64,000 nt of DNA from an uncultured Paraprevotella sp. (GCA_944321365.1 CALULA010000001.1:310001-374000); one strand, 5' to 3'; positions 51,637 to 62,878 are shown, counted from the first letter of the stretch. Program-made: numbers and translations. Notes: generated from the sequence alone by a model not told the origin.

Positions 51637-51649
51637 AATTTATCACTAT

Positions 51650-51678
51650 GCAAAATAAGAAAAAAACTTTCTTATTGC
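51650..51678. promoter_or_regulatory. Candidate operator of the galactose operon
   Basis: GCAAAATAAGAAA (51650-51662) is mirrored by TTTCTTATTGC (51668-51678) with a one-base bulge and a 5-base spacer. It lies 14 bases upstream of the -7 box, where a bound repressor or activator could act. No gal regulator gene is in the window. Confidence 0.35.
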
Positions 51679-51726
51679 AAAAGATTTCATGGAAAAATGT
51701 GCGGCGGAGCTGAGAAGATTGGGTGA

Positions 51727-53022
51727 TTATTGGTTTTGGGGAGGAAAACTGGCTAAAAAGTCGGCCACAACAAAAGTGCTTCCTCCTATAAAAATCAGGT
51801 CTTTCTCCGTAGCGGCTTTCCGGGCGGCTTTGAAAGCAGACGGGACATCGGGCCATGCGCTTCCCTGCAAGCCGTGAGCTGCAGCTGATTCTTGCAGACG
51901 TCGCTCGTCTAAAGCCCGTTTGACACTGGCTTTGGTGAAGTAGTAGCAGGCATTTTTGGGAAGCAGTTTCAGGACGCTTTCTATATCTTTATCATTTACC
52001 ATGCCGATGACGATGTGAAGTTTGTCGGCAGGAGTAGACTGAAGTTGTTCTGTGATATATAGTAAGCCGCCGACGTTATGTCCCGTATCGCAGATGATTG
52101 TCGGGGCGGTACCTGTCTGTTGCCAGCGTCCGCGCAGTCCGGTCAGTTCGCATACCTTCTTGAATCCTTTTTTGACGGCCTTCAGCGGCAGTTTATAACC
52201 TGATTGGCGGAGTGTGTCCACAGCTGTCAGTATGGTGGCTGTGTTCTTTTCCTGACATATTCCGGTCAACTCCCCTTCCAGTTCACCCCAACGAGTGGTT
52301 CGGTAGATGCGGACGCCTCGTTGCAGATGTGAGGAAACAAGTTGATGTTTCGCTTCTGCAAATATTATTGGAGCGTTCATTTCTAATGATTTATCACAAA
52401 ATATGCCGCGCGTTTCATCCGTACTCTCTCCTATGATGACGGGAGTGTCCTTCTTGATAATACCAGCTTTTTCGGCTGCAATTTTTCCAAGAGTATGACC
52501 CAGAAATTGCATGTGGTCAAAACTGATATTGGTAATGATGGACAAGTCTGGCTGGATGATATTCGTGCAATCCAGCCGACCGCCCATGCCTACTTCAATG
52601 ACTGCTACGTCTACCTTGGCTTTGGCGAAATAGTTAAAGGCCAATGCCGTTGTCAGTTCGAAGAAGGAAGGTGACAGGGGTTCAAAAAAATACCGTTCGT
52701 TTTCCACGAACGATATGACTTCTTCTTCCGGTATCATTTCGCCGTTTACTCGGATGCGTTCCCGGAAATCTGTCAAGTGGGGTGACGTATAAAGTCCCGT
52801 CTTATATCCGGCAGCCTGTAGAATGGCAGCCAATGTGTGGCAACACGAGCCTTTTCCATTGGTCCCTCCCACATGGATAGTCCTGTATTTGCGGTGTGGA
52901 TGGCCGAAATGTTCGTTCAGTTTCAGCGTGTTGTATAAGCCTTCTTTATATGCACTCGATCCAATGTTCTGAAACATTGGGACGCTGTTGAACAGATATT
53001 CCGTCGCTTCTTTATACGTCAT
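51727..53022 (-). CDS. folC: Dihydrofolate/folylpolyglutamate synthase
   Basis: A 431-residue Mur-ligase-type enzyme that adds glutamate to folates (and often dihydropteroate). The ATP loop G-G-T-N-G-K-G-S is at residues 52-59. The omega-loop Y-T-S-P-H-L, the segment V-G-M-G-G-R-L-D-C-T-N and the carbamylated-lysine region D-H-M-Q-F-L-G-H-T-L follow. The C-terminal domain has D-T-G-H-N-V-G-G. It starts 17 bases after dnaJ ends, so it is probably the last gene of the grpE-dnaJ-folC transcript. Confidence 0.94.
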   Translation of the reverse strand: MTYKEATEYLFNSVPMFQNIGSSAYKEGLYNTLKLNEHFGHPHRKYRTIHVGGTNGKGSCCHTLAAILQAAGYKTGLYTSPHLTDFRERIRVNGEMIPEEEVISFVENERYFFEPLSPSFFELTTALAFNYFAKAKVDVAVIEVGMGGRLDCTNIIQPDLSIITNISFDHMQFLGHTLGKIAAEKAGIIKKDTPVIIGESTDETRGIFCDKSLEMNAPIIFAEAKHQLVSSHLQRGVRIYRTTRWGELEGELTGICQEKNTATILTAVDTLRQSGYKLPLKAVKKGFKKVCELTGLRGRWQQTGTAPTIICDTGHNVGGLLYITEQLQSTPADKLHIVIGMVNDKDIESVLKLLPKNACYYFTKASVKRALDERRLQESAAAHGLQGSAWPDVPSAFKAARKAATEKDLIFIGGSTFVVADFLASFPPQNQ

Positions 53023-53039
53023 CTCCCGGTTTGTTGGTT

Positions 53040-54185
53040 TTATTCAAAATAGCTTCTGAACTTTCTGAAAATTTTTTGCTTGATGGAAGGATTGGGAGCG
53101 AAGTTGTCGCTTTTTCTCATCTTCTCCATCGCTTCTTTTTCTTCTTTGTTCAGCGTTTCGGGAACGTAGACACTGATGTTGACGATGAGGTCGCCCGTGC
53201 CGTATCCGTAGCCTTGTACGGCAGGAAGTCCCTTTCCCCGCAGACGGACGACCTTTCCCGGTTGTGTGCCGGATTCGATTTTTATTTTAGCTTTTCCGTC
53301 AATCGTGGGGACCTCAACCTCTCCACCGAGTGCAGCTGTCGGTATATCTAACAGAAGGTTGTAAATTAAGTTGTTGTTTTCGCGCAACAATTCTTTGTCC
53401 TCTTCCTCTTCAATATATACCTGTATATCGCCCGGTATGCCGTTCCGTCGTGCTGCATGTCCTTTGCCTTGTACGGTAACGACCATTCCGTCGCCCACGC
53501 CTGCCGGAATTTTGACTTCAATTATTTCTTCTCCGTTAACGATACCTTCGCCGCCGCATTCCTTGCATTTGTTTTTGATGATGGTTCCCTCTCCACCGCA
53601 TGTGGGACATACGGTCTGCGTCTGCATCATGCCGAAAATGCTTTGTTGCGTTTTGACAACATAACCGTTCCCATGACATGTGGGGCAAGTCTCAGTGGCA
53701 CCGCTACCTTCCGCACCACTCCCATGACAATGTGAGCAGACAACTTTTTTCTTTACCTTGAATTTTTTGGTTACCCCCGTGGCAATCTCCTGCAGGTTCA
53801 TTCTTACTTTCAGGCGCAAGTCACCGCCGCGGTATTGTGGTTTGCGCGGACGTCCGCCGCCTCCAAATCCTCCGAATCCTCCGCGTCCGCCGAAAATGTC
53901 TCCGAACATGGAGAAGATGTCGTCCATGTTCATGCCTGCGCCGCCAAAACCTCCTGCACCCTTTACACCTTCGGGGCCGAACTGGTCATACCGTGCTCTT
54001 TTCTGCGGGTCGCGTAAGACATCATAAGCTTCTGCAGCCTCTTTGAATTTCTCTTCTGCCTCTTTGTCACCCGGATTGCGGTCCGGGTGATATTTGATGG
54101 CCATTTGCTTATAGGCTTTCTTTATCTCGTCGTCTGATGCGTTTTTTGAGACGCCCAGCACTTCATAGTAGTCGCGCTTCGCCAT
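53040..54185 (-). CDS. dnaJ: Chaperone protein DnaJ
   Basis: A 381-residue Hsp40 co-chaperone that stimulates DnaK and delivers substrates. The J domain has H-P-D at residues 33-35. A glycine/phenylalanine-rich stretch (about 77-115) follows. Four zinc motifs are seen: [24 protein letters not shown] and C-K-E-C-G-G-E-G. The C-terminal client domains follow. It lies 15 bases after grpE; dnaK is not in the window. Confidence 0.97.
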   Translation of the reverse strand: MAKRDYYEVLGVSKNASDDEIKKAYKQMAIKYHPDRNPGDKEAEEKFKEAAEAYDVLRDPQKRARYDQFGPEGVKGAGGFGGAGMNMDDIFSMFGDIFGGRGGFGGFGGGGRPRKPQYRGGDLRLKVRMNLQEIATGVTKKFKVKKKVVCSHCHGSGAEGSGATETCPTCHGNGYVVKTQQSIFGMMQTQTVCPTCGGEGTIIKNKCKECGGEGIVNGEEIIEVKIPAGVGDGMVVTVQGKGHAARRNGIPGDIQVYIEEEEDKELLRENNNLIYNLLLDIPTAALGGEVEVPTIDGKAKIKIESGTQPGKVVRLRGKGLPAVQGYGYGTGDLIVNISVYVPETLNKEEKEAMEKMRKSDNFAPNPSIKQKIFRKFRSYFE

Positions 54186-54200
54186 AAATCCTTTGTGCTT

Positions 54201-54782
54201 TTAGAGTCCTACTGCCACTTGAGCATGGCGGATTACTTTCTCATTCAGCGTGTAGCCGTTTTTCACACAGTCGATCACTTTACCTTTCATTTCGTCCGAC
54301 GGAGCCGGGACTTGTGCGATGGCTTCGTGCAAATCCGTGTTGAAATCAGCGTTTTCTGTCTCTATTTTCTTCACTCCCTGTTCGCCAAGAATCTTTATAA
54401 ACTTTTGGAAGATGAGGTCGACTCCTTGCTTCACGGCAGCTACATCTTCAGCTTTCTCCATATTTTTCAGGGCGCGTTCCATATCATCCAGGATCGGCAG
54501 TATGGCCGTGATGGTCTTTTCTGCTCCATTCAATATAAGATCGGCTTTTTCTTTGATGGTCCGTTTGCGGTAGTTGTCGAATTCCGCGGCTTGGCGCAAA
54601 TATTTATCTTGCAGTTCGGCTATTTTCGTTTCCGCGGCTTCCAGTCTGCTTTCCGGAGTTTCCGGTTCTTTTTGTTCTTCGGCCTCAGCCTTCTCCGGTT
54701 GTACGTTATCTGTATGATCCGAGTCCGCTTGTTGGGACGTTGCTTTCAGTTCTTCTTCGTTCAGTTCTTCTTTCTCTTTCAT
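54201..54782 (-). CDS. grpE: Nucleotide exchange factor GrpE
   Basis: A 193-residue exchange factor for DnaK. The first 55 residues are acidic and disordered (E-K-E-E-L-N-E-E-E), the next 50 form the long dimer helix (A-E-T-K-I-A-E-L-Q-D-K-Y-L-R-Q-A-A-E-F-D-N-Y-R-K-R), and the C-terminal beta domain carries the DnaK-contacting G-Y-T-L-N-E-K-V-I-R-H-A-Q-V-A-V. It is the first gene before dnaJ. Confidence 0.96.
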   Translation of the reverse strand: MKEKEELNEEELKATSQQADSDHTDNVQPEKAEAEEQKEPETPESRLEAAETKIAELQDKYLRQAAEFDNYRKRTIKEKADLILNGAEKTITAILPILDDMERALKNMEKAEDVAAVKQGVDLIFQKFIKILGEQGVKKIETENADFNTDLHEAIAQVPAPSDEMKGKVIDCVKNGYTLNEKVIRHAQVAVGL

Positions 54783-54866
54783 GATGAAATATTTAATTAA
54801 GGATATCTGTCTGCAATATTGTCTACAAACAGTTTGCCATAAGCTGTCCGTGTGGATAAAAAAACT

Positions 54867-57019
<2,153 letters not shown>

Positions 57020-57048
57020 GTCTGGTATTTATTTTGGTTAATAATGCA

Positions 57049-57056
57049 CAAATATA
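57049..57056 (-). promoter_or_regulatory. -7 box of cdd
   Basis: TATATTTG on the minus strand, start near 57042, 23 bases before the ATG at 57019. Confidence 0.55.
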
Positions 57057-57088
57057 TGTTTTTTTATTCAGAACGCAGAAAAAAAAGG

Positions 57089-57096
57089 TAACTTTG
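57089..57096 (+). promoter_or_regulatory. -7 box of the glucosaminidase gene
   Basis: TAACTTTG, start near 57103, 23 bases before the ATG at 57126. It is back to back with the cdd promoter. Confidence 0.6.
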
Positions 57097-57125
57097 TCTG
57101 CCGAAAAATCTTTTGTCAGGTGGGA

Positions 57126-58049
57126 ATGATGCGATTGAAATCCATTGTATGTATTCTGTTTATAGGGTTGGCTGTATGCCCGCTGATGGGTGAGGGGCTC
57201 AGCAGGCAATACCTTGATTATATAGAACGCTATAAGGATATGGCGGTAGACCAGATGCTCCGTTATAAGATTCCGGCCAGTATCACACTGGCGCAAGGGC
57301 TGTTGGAAAGCGGAGCGGGGACGAGCGTGCTGGCGCGTAAGGCCAATAATCATTTCGGCATCAAGTGCGGTGGGGTCTGGAAAGGTCCTTACATATTGCA
57401 GGACGATGATGCACGCAATGAGAAGTTCCGGAAATATCGTAGCGTGGAAGAATCCTATGAAGACCATTCGCGTTTTTTGAAGCAGGCGCGTTATGCTTCT
57501 CTTTTCAAGCTTTCGATGAAAGATTACAAGGGCTGGGCGCGGGGGCTGAAAAGGTGCGGTTATGCCACGAATCCCCGTTATGCCTCTTTGCTTATCGACC
57601 TGATTGAACGCTATGATCTGGATAAGTTCGACAAGTATAAGTCATCGAAGCTGCATTATGACTACAACAGCATTGACATGCAGCTGAACAATGAGACGCT
57701 TCCGTCTCATCTGGTCTATCGTAACAACGACAATTATTATGTCATAGCACGGTCGGGCGACACCTTCGACCTCTTGGCTGAAGAGACCGGTGTGTCTGCA
57801 CGGGACATACGCAGATTCAATGAGTTGCCCAAAGGGTATCAGATTCAGGCGGGCGATGTGCTCTATCTGGAACGTAAGCGGAAGAAAGCGGCGAAGAAAT
57901 ACAAGGATGTGCCGCATGTGGTTCAGGCCGGAGAGTCGATGTACACGATAGCGCAACGTTATGGCATACGGTTGGAGAGTCTGTATGATATGAACAATCT
58001 GCCGGACGATTATGCCGTGCAGGTGAACGACCGGCTGAGAGTGCGTTAA
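57126..58049 (+). CDS. Exported glucosaminidase with two LysM repeats
   Basis: A 307-residue peptidoglycan hydrolase. After a signal peptide (M-M-R-L-K-S-I-V-C-I-L-F-I-G-L-A-V) comes a GH73-type N-acetylglucosaminidase domain (about 25-165) with the catalytic glutamate Glu61 in L-A-Q-G-L-L-E-S-G-A-G and the N-N-H-F-G-I-K-C motif. Two LysM modules follow, around residues 203-247 (Y-V-I-A-R-S-G-D-T-F) and 264-307 (H-V-V-Q-A-G-E-S-M-Y-T-I), which hold the enzyme on the wall. It probably trims peptidoglycan during growth. ATG at 57129 is an equal alternative. It is followed after 31 bases by an outer-membrane protein gene. Confidence 0.92.
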   Translation: MMRLKSIVCILFIGLAVCPLMGEGLSRQYLDYIERYKDMAVDQMLRYKIPASITLAQGLLESGAGTSVLARKANNHFGIKCGGVWKGPYILQDDDARNEKFRKYRSVEESYEDHSRFLKQARYASLFKLSMKDYKGWARGLKRCGYATNPRYASLLIDLIERYDLDKFDKYKSSKLHYDYNSIDMQLNNETLPSHLVYRNNDNYYVIARSGDTFDLLAEETGVSARDIRRFNELPKGYQIQAGDVLYLERKRKKAAKKYKDVPHVVQAGESMYTIAQRYGIRLESLYDMNNLPDDYAVQVNDRLRVR

Positions 58050-58080
58050 GATTGTCTTGTAATGAAGAGCGGGAGATGAT

Positions 58081-58830
58081 ATGGACAAGGGAAATCGGGC
58101 GAGAGTAGGGCTTGTGGTTGCCGCGTTGTTCTCCACGTCTGTTTTGGCGGCGCAGGAGGTGGCGTCTGCAGATTCCGTGGCGGGTGGCGTCGGTGGTGGG
58201 GCTGCTTTCGGGGAGATGCCGTTTCGGCCGTCGCGTCCTGCGGCGGTGACGCCGGTTTCGGGCGAGGGGATGGCCGTACGGAATGTGCAGCCCGTCGATT
58301 CACTGTCGGCGGACAGTATGCCGGTGACCTTATTGCCCCAGCTTCCTCCTTTGTATGCCAATGGAACGGTGGCGTGGTTCCCTTCGCTGTATTACGGTGG
58401 CGGTTGGGATTTGTGGAATTTGCACGAAGGCTTCAATGCCGCCCTGAGCATGAGCGTCTCGGCTTCGTTCGGCAAGCATCGTTTCCCCGGTGTGGGCTTC
58501 GGGACTGGCATTTCGGCCATGTATGTCCATAGCTTGACCGACCGTTTGGTTTTGGGTGTCGGAGGATTTTACGACCGTTTGTCCTGGAGCGCGTTCAACA
58601 GGAACCGTTTCGGCCTGAATTTTCTGGCAGGTTACCGTCTGACAGACCGTGTGAGTATATTTGCATACGGCAGCAAGGCCTTTTCACCTGATGGCGGTAA
58701 GTATGTGCCGGTATTTGCTTATCCTTGGCTGGACGATTTCAGCAGTCGTTTTGGCGGTATGGTCCATTTTAAGGTTTCAGACGCTTTTTCCTTTTCGGTC
58801 AGTGTGGAAGAGACGAAATGGAACCGTTGA
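58081..58830 (+). CDS. Exported hypothetical protein, probable outer-membrane beta-barrel
   Basis: A 249-residue protein with a signal peptide (V-A-A-L-F-S-T-S-V-L-A-A-Q). A low-complexity, proline- and glycine-rich stretch (about 30-90) follows. The last 150 residues alternate hydrophobic and polar residues with aromatic ends (A-A-L-S-M-S-V-S-A-S-F, F-G-L-N-F-L-A-G-Y-R-L), as in a small 8-strand barrel. I do not recognise the family. It shares a strand and probably a transcript with the LysM glucosaminidase, so it may also serve the envelope. Its stop codon lies 16 bases before array F. Confidence 0.75.
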   Translation: MDKGNRARVGLVVAALFSTSVLAAQEVASADSVAGGVGGGAAFGEMPFRPSRPAAVTPVSGEGMAVRNVQPVDSLSADSMPVTLLPQLPPLYANGTVAWFPSLYYGGGWDLWNLHEGFNAALSMSVSASFGKHRFPGVGFGTGISAMYVHSLTDRLVLGVGGFYDRLSWSAFNRNRFGLNFLAGYRLTDRVSIFAYGSKAFSPDGGKYVPVFAYPWLDDFSSRFGGMVHFKVSDAFSFSVSVEETKWNR

Positions 58831-58845
58831 GCCGTTCGGGCTTCT

Positions 58846-58977
58846 TCCGCAATGATGTGTAGCCTTTTGCGCAAGAATATGTGCGTTCTTGCGCAAGACC
58901 TCCGGCACTGTTGCGGAATGGTCTGTGAGGCGTTCTGCATGCAAGGTCCGCTTGATGTGGCACTACAGACCCTTTCC
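58846..58977. repeat. 22-bp phased TGCGCA array F
   Basis: TCCGCA 58846, TGCGCA 58868, TGCGCA 58890, TGCGGA 58912, TCTGCA 58934 and TGTGGC 58956, all exactly 22 bp apart. The unit at 58890 carries the fullest palindrome, TTCTTGCGCAAGAC. The array fills the gap between two converging genes and stops close to the end of the GT61 coding region at 58963. Confidence 0.85.
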
Positions 58978-60135
58978 TCTGATTTTCATAATAAAAAGGT
59001 AAAGATGCAGCTTGACGGAATGAAGCAGCCGGATGTTTTTCAGGCGGTAGTTCCAGTATGACGGGCGGCAGAGCAGGGGAAGTTTCCGCGCCATGCCGCC
59101 GCTCCATGCCTTGAGTTCGGGCGTCACAGTGAGGTAGAACGGACCGGCCCATGGCATTTGTTTCGACGCGCAGACGGAATGGTGTGCACGGATGTAGGTG
59201 ACCTTCAGGTCGGCCACGGCGTTGGCGGCATGTTGATAGCCGTTCACGTAGTCGGCTTTTTGCAGGACGATGAGCTGGCTGCCCGGTGACATGAACAGAG
59301 CGTTGTGTGAGACGGAGCCTTCTGTGGCGGCCACGGTCCGGCTGCTGGCCATCAGTCTTATTTGTTCTGCCACGGAGAGCTTTTCCGGAGCCACGATGTC
59401 GAATCCTTTTTCTCGGAACAGCTGTTCGATTTCTTTTTCATTGTAGTCTTTGTTGCTGTGGAGGCTGGTACGGGTCAGGTATGTTTTGCCTCCGGCATCG
59501 TGCGGCTTGCCGCTGTGCGATCCGGCGAAGGCGGCGGCTTTGATGCGTTCTATCTCCATCTTGAACAGCGGGCTGAACAGACGTGTCTCGTCGGCTGTCG
59601 CCTTGAGACTGTTGCCGGGAAGAATCACTTGGTGGAATCGTGTGGGCGTGGTGACGTGCAACCAGGCAGATGTGTCGTAGCCGGCCATTTCCCAGATTTC
59701 AAACTGATAGGGCGGCGGGGCGGCGTTTCCCCACGTGACGTATGCCACGACAGCATCCTGAGCCAGCATCCGGCGTCCTTCGTCCGTGCGCAGAAACCAT
59801 AGCTTTTTCAGGCTGTCAAAAAGGACGTTTCCCCATTCCGGCAGCAGAAACCCGATGAAAACGGCGGTGCGGTTGCAGTCTTGCATTGTCGCTGCATAGC
59901 TTCCGCCCACGTCGCAAGGAGGCTCGTGCAGGGCGGAAGACTTTGCGAACGTTCCGTCAGCGTCAGTCACTCCGCCGGCGAAGCGGTATTCGGTGAGGCT
60001 GATGCGTTTGCAGGGGAGGACGCATCCTCTGTCGTAATGTTCCACGGCAGGCGGTTCGTCCAGCCTGTGGCTTCCCGTCTGGTTGCCGATTGCAGCGCGC
60101 ATGACAGGGTCAAGAAAAGATAGGTCGTATCGCAT
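58963..60135 (-). CDS. Glycosyltransferase family 61 protein
   Basis: A 390-residue protein of the GT61 (capsular polysaccharide/EogT-like) fold. It has no signal peptide. Visible parts are G-F-L-L-P-E-W-G-N-V-L-F-D-S-L-K-K-L-W-F, Y-L-T-R-T-S, the I-E-Q-L-F-R-E-K-G-F-D-I-V-A-P-E-K-L-S-V segment and the A-A-T-E-G-S-V-S-H-N-A-L-F-M nucleotide-sugar site. The start at 60135 is preferred to the ATG at 60189 because a TATCTTTG box at 60163-60156 would start the RNA below the longer ATG. It stands alone, not in a capsule cluster. The acceptor is unknown. Confidence 0.85.
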   Translation of the reverse strand: MRYDLSFLDPVMRAAIGNQTGSHRLDEPPAVEHYDRGCVLPCKRISLTEYRFAGGVTDADGTFAKSSALHEPPCDVGGSYAATMQDCNRTAVFIGFLLPEWGNVLFDSLKKLWFLRTDEGRRMLAQDAVVAYVTWGNAAPPPYQFEIWEMAGYDTSAWLHVTTPTRFHQVILPGNSLKATADETRLFSPLFKMEIERIKAAAFAGSHSGKPHDAGGKTYLTRTSLHSNKDYNEKEIEQLFREKGFDIVAPEKLSVAEQIRLMASSRTVAATEGSVSHNALFMSPGSQLIVLQKADYVNGYQHAANAVADLKVTYIRAHHSVCASKQMPWAGPFYLTVTPELKAWSGGMARKLPLLCRPSYWNYRLKNIRLLHSVKLHLYLFIMKIRGKGL

Positions 60136-60155
60136 GGACTTCTGTATTCCGTCTG

Positions 60156-60163
60156 CAAAGATA
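60156..60163 (-). promoter_or_regulatory. -7 box of the GT61 gene
   Basis: TATCTTTG on the minus strand, start near 60149, about 14 bases before the ATG at 60135. Confidence 0.6.
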
Positions 60164-60316
60164 GTCCGTTTTCGGCTTGTCTCATGCAATGGAGTGCGTT
60201 TTTCTGGCTCCGGGGTGTCTTTTTGTCGCCTGTGCGGTGCGGCCGTCAGTGCAGACTTTTTGCAGGTGGCGGAGAATTACGCGGCATTTACTCTTTTCTA
60301 AATAATTTTTTTATCG

Positions 60317-60324
60317 TACTTTTG
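60317..60324 (+). promoter_or_regulatory. -7 box of map
   Basis: TACTTTTG, start near 60331, 13 bases before the ATG at 60344. It probably drives map, tsaD and the pncC-like gene. Confidence 0.6.
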
Positions 60325-60343
60325 TGGGGAAAAATAGAGGCAG

Positions 60344-61201
60344 ATGTTCAAGAGAATAAAACGAAACTGGTTTGTGCCTAAAGGGGCTGAGATGACGGAA
60401 CTGGACAAAAAGGTGCTTTCTTATCAGAACAGAGGCTGTCTGGTTCCTTCACGCAAGCTGATCAAGACCCCCGAACAAATTGAAGGTATACGTCGCAGCG
60501 GAGTGGTGAATACGGGAGTGCTCGACCTCGTGGCCCAGGAGATTCACGCCGGGATGACGACCCTTGAGATTGATGAACTGGTGTATGACTACACTGTCAG
60601 CCACGGAGCGATTCCGGCTCCGCTGAATTATGAAGGCTTTCCGAAGAGCGTGTGTACTTCGGTCAACGAGGTGGTGTGTCATGGCATTCCCAACGAATTT
60701 GAGGTGCTTCAGGAAGGCGATATCATCAATGTCGATGTTTCCACCATCTTGGACGGGTATTACAGTGATGCCTCACGGATGTTTGTTATCGGACAGACTA
60801 CGCCGGAAAAGCAGAGGCTGGTGGATGTGGCCCGCGAATGTCTGGAAATCGGCATGCAGGCGGCAAAACCGTTCGGTTTTGTGGGCGACATAGGCAATGC
60901 CATCGAAAAGCATGCCCGGAAAAACGGATTCAGCATCGTGCGCGACTTGTGCGGTCATGGCGTGGGGCTTGAGTTCCACGAAGAGCCGGATGTGGAGCAT
61001 TTCGGACGGAAAGGCACGGGCATGTTGCTCGTTCCGGGTATGGTGTTTACGATAGAGCCAATGGTGAACATGGGCACGTGGGAAGTGTTCGTGGATGAGG
61101 ATGACGGCTGGACGGTAGTAACGGAAGACGAGCTTCCGAGTGCACAGTGGGAGCATACTTTCGTGATGACGGACGACGGATTGGAAATCCTTACCTATTG
61201 A
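60344..61201 (+). CDS. map: Methionine aminopeptidase, type I
   Basis: A 285-residue metal enzyme removing the initiator methionine. The five metal ligands are Asp131, Asp142, His205, Glu238 and Glu270, in V-D-V-S, Y-S-D-A-S, G-H-G-V-G, T-I-E-P-M and Q-W-E-H-T. The substrate-site H-G-I-P-N lies at 113-117. It carries about 20 more N-terminal residues (M-F-K-R-I-K-R-N-W-F) than the E. coli enzyme, rich in basic and aromatic residues. This is not the SecB-like zinc extension of other type I enzymes. In many Bacteroidota map sits with ribosomal protein genes; here it leads a short run with tsaD. Confidence 0.96.
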   Translation: MFKRIKRNWFVPKGAEMTELDKKVLSYQNRGCLVPSRKLIKTPEQIEGIRRSGVVNTGVLDLVAQEIHAGMTTLEIDELVYDYTVSHGAIPAPLNYEGFPKSVCTSVNEVVCHGIPNEFEVLQEGDIINVDVSTILDGYYSDASRMFVIGQTTPEKQRLVDVARECLEIGMQAAKPFGFVGDIGNAIEKHARKNGFSIVRDLCGHGVGLEFHEEPDVEHFGRKGTGMLLVPGMVFTIEPMVNMGTWEVFVDEDDGWTVVTEDELPSAQWEHTFVMTDDGLEILTY

Positions 61202-61230
61202 GTGAGGGGAAAAGCAAACTTGTGGAAACG

Positions 61231-62265
61231 ATGGAACAGAGAAAAGACATTATTATATTAGGTATAGAATCGAGTTGCGACGACACTTCGGCCGCAGTTA
61301 TCCGTAACGGCGTGTTGCTGAGCAACGTGACGGCCAGTCAGGCCGTGCATGAGGCTTACGGCGGTGTGGTCCCGGAGCTGGCCTCACGTGCGCATCAGCA
61401 GAACGTGGTGCCGGTTGTAGATCAGGCGTTGAAACGCGCGGGGGTAGACAAGGAAGCGTTGTCGGCTGTAGCCTTTACCCGCGGACCGGGACTGATGGGG
61501 TCTTTGCTGGTGGGCGTTTCCTTTGCCAAGGGATTTGCCCGTGCCTTAGACATTCCGCTCATAGACGTCAATCATCTGCAGGGGCATGTGCTGGCTCATT
61601 TTATCAAAGAGGATGAGAACGATCACGATCAGCCTTCATTCCCGTTCTTGTGCCTGTTGGTGAGCGGCGGAAACTCACAGATTATTCTGGTGAAAGCCTA
61701 TAATGACATGGAAGTGCTGGGGCAGACCATAGATGACGCGGCAGGTGAGGCTATCGACAAATGCTCCAAAGTGATGGGACTGGGTTATCCGGGCGGCCCG
61801 GTGATAGACCGTCTGGCCCGTCAGGGAAACCCGTTGGCATACACGTTTGCCCGGCCACATATCGCCGGCTATGATTATAGCTTTAGCGGCTTGAAAACCT
61901 CGTTCCTTTATTCCTTGCGCGATTGGCTGAAGGAGGATCCGGATTTCATAGCGCATCACAAGGAAGATCTGGCAGCTTCTTTGGAGCATACGATTGTAGA
62001 TATTCTGATGAGAAAATTGCGTCAGGCAGCCAAGGATACAGGAATACGCCAGGTGGCTGTGGCCGGTGGCGTGTCGGCCAACAATGGATTGCGCAACGCC
62101 TTCCGCGAACATGCCGCGAAATACGGCTGGCACATCTTCATCCCGAAATTCAGCTATACGACAGACAATGCTGCAATGATAGCCATTACGGGCTATTTTA
62201 AGTATCTTGACAAGGACTTCTGTCCGATAGATCTGTCCGCCTATTCAAGAGTAACATTAAAATAA
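61231..62265 (+). CDS. tsaD: tRNA N6-adenosine threonylcarbamoyltransferase TsaD
   Basis: A 344-residue enzyme that attaches the threonylcarbamoyl group to A37 of tRNAs reading ANN codons, together with TsaB and TsaE (not in the window). It belongs to the ASKHA fold: L-G-I-E-S-S-C-D-D-T-S is the phosphate loop, His115 and His119 in N-H-L-Q-G-H bind the metal, and V-A-G-G-V-S-A-N is the nucleotide site. The start at 61231 is the family start (M-E-Q-R-K-D-I-I-I-L-G-I-E-S); the longer frame overlaps map. The gap to map is 29 bases. Confidence 0.96.
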   Translation: MEQRKDIIILGIESSCDDTSAAVIRNGVLLSNVTASQAVHEAYGGVVPELASRAHQQNVVPVVDQALKRAGVDKEALSAVAFTRGPGLMGSLLVGVSFAKGFARALDIPLIDVNHLQGHVLAHFIKEDENDHDQPSFPFLCLLVSGGNSQIILVKAYNDMEVLGQTIDDAAGEAIDKCSKVMGLGYPGGPVIDRLARQGNPLAYTFARPHIAGYDYSFSGLKTSFLYSLRDWLKEDPDFIAHHKEDLAASLEHTIVDILMRKLRQAAKDTGIRQVAVAGGVSANNGLRNAFREHAAKYGWHIFIPKFSYTTDNAAMIAITGYFKYLDKDFCPIDLSAYSRVTLK

Positions 62266-62273
62266 ATGGATAT

Positions 62274-62780
62274 ATGATGAATGTAGAAGCTAAGATTATA
62301 AGTCGTGAGATCAGCCCGCTCTTGTGGAAAGCCGGAGAAACACTTTGTACGGCTGAGAGTTGTACGTCCGGACAGATTTCGGCTGCCATTACCAGTGTTC
62401 CGGGAAGTTCCACTTATTTCAAGGGAGGGATCATTTGTTATACGAATGAGATAAAGACGCGCTTCCTTGGCGTTCCGTCGGAACTGTTGGAAGAAAAAGG
62501 CGCCGTTAGCGAAGAAGTAGTACGCGCCATGTTCGATGGCGCTCTTAAATCGATGGATACCACCTATGCTATTGCCATTACCGGTTATGCCGGTCCGGGC
62601 GGAGGCGATGAGGCTCCTGTGGGTACCATCTGGATTGCAGTGGGCGACAAAGATGAAGTCGTGGTGGAAAAACTGGAGGGTGACGACGGGCGTGACATGA
62701 ATCTGGCTAAAGCGACCTTGGTAGCCTTGCAGCTGTTGCTTGATTTGCTTAAAAAACGTCATCCGTCAGAAGAAGAGTGA
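62274..62780 (+). CDS. CinA C-terminal family protein, nicotinamide-nucleotide amidohydrolase
   Basis: A 168-residue stand-alone PncC/CinA-C domain. The active-site serine is in T-A-E-S-C-T-S-G (Ser29), followed by F-K-G-G-I-I-C-Y-T-N-E-I-K and I-T-G-Y-A-G-P-G-G. The enzyme turns nicotinamide mononucleotide into the acid form, salvaging pyridine nucleotides. It lacks the N-terminal CinA half, as in E. coli PncC. It lies 8 bases after tsaD. Confidence 0.92.
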   Translation: MMNVEAKIISREISPLLWKAGETLCTAESCTSGQISAAITSVPGSSTYFKGGIICYTNEIKTRFLGVPSELLEEKGAVSEEVVRAMFDGALKSMDTTYAIAITGYAGPGGGDEAPVGTIWIAVGDKDEVVVEKLEGDDGRDMNLAKATLVALQLLLDLLKKRHPSEEE

Positions 62781-62820
62781 TTTTTTACTGAAAATACTTG
62801 TTTGTTTGGTTTTTAAGTAC

Positions 62821-62828
62821 TAATTTTG
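62821..62828 (+). promoter_or_regulatory. -7 box of the rpmB operon
   Basis: TAATTTTG, start near 62835, 44 bases before the rpmB ATG. A TTG at 62798-62800 lies 20 bases upstream. Confidence 0.65.
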
Positions 62829-62878
62829 CACTCTGTTTGAAGGAAGCTAATAGAAATAAACGAAAAAGGAAGATAGAA

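Noticed and set aside
60185..60266. TGCG/TGCA cluster before map
   Set aside because: Irregular spacing; no 22-bp grid.
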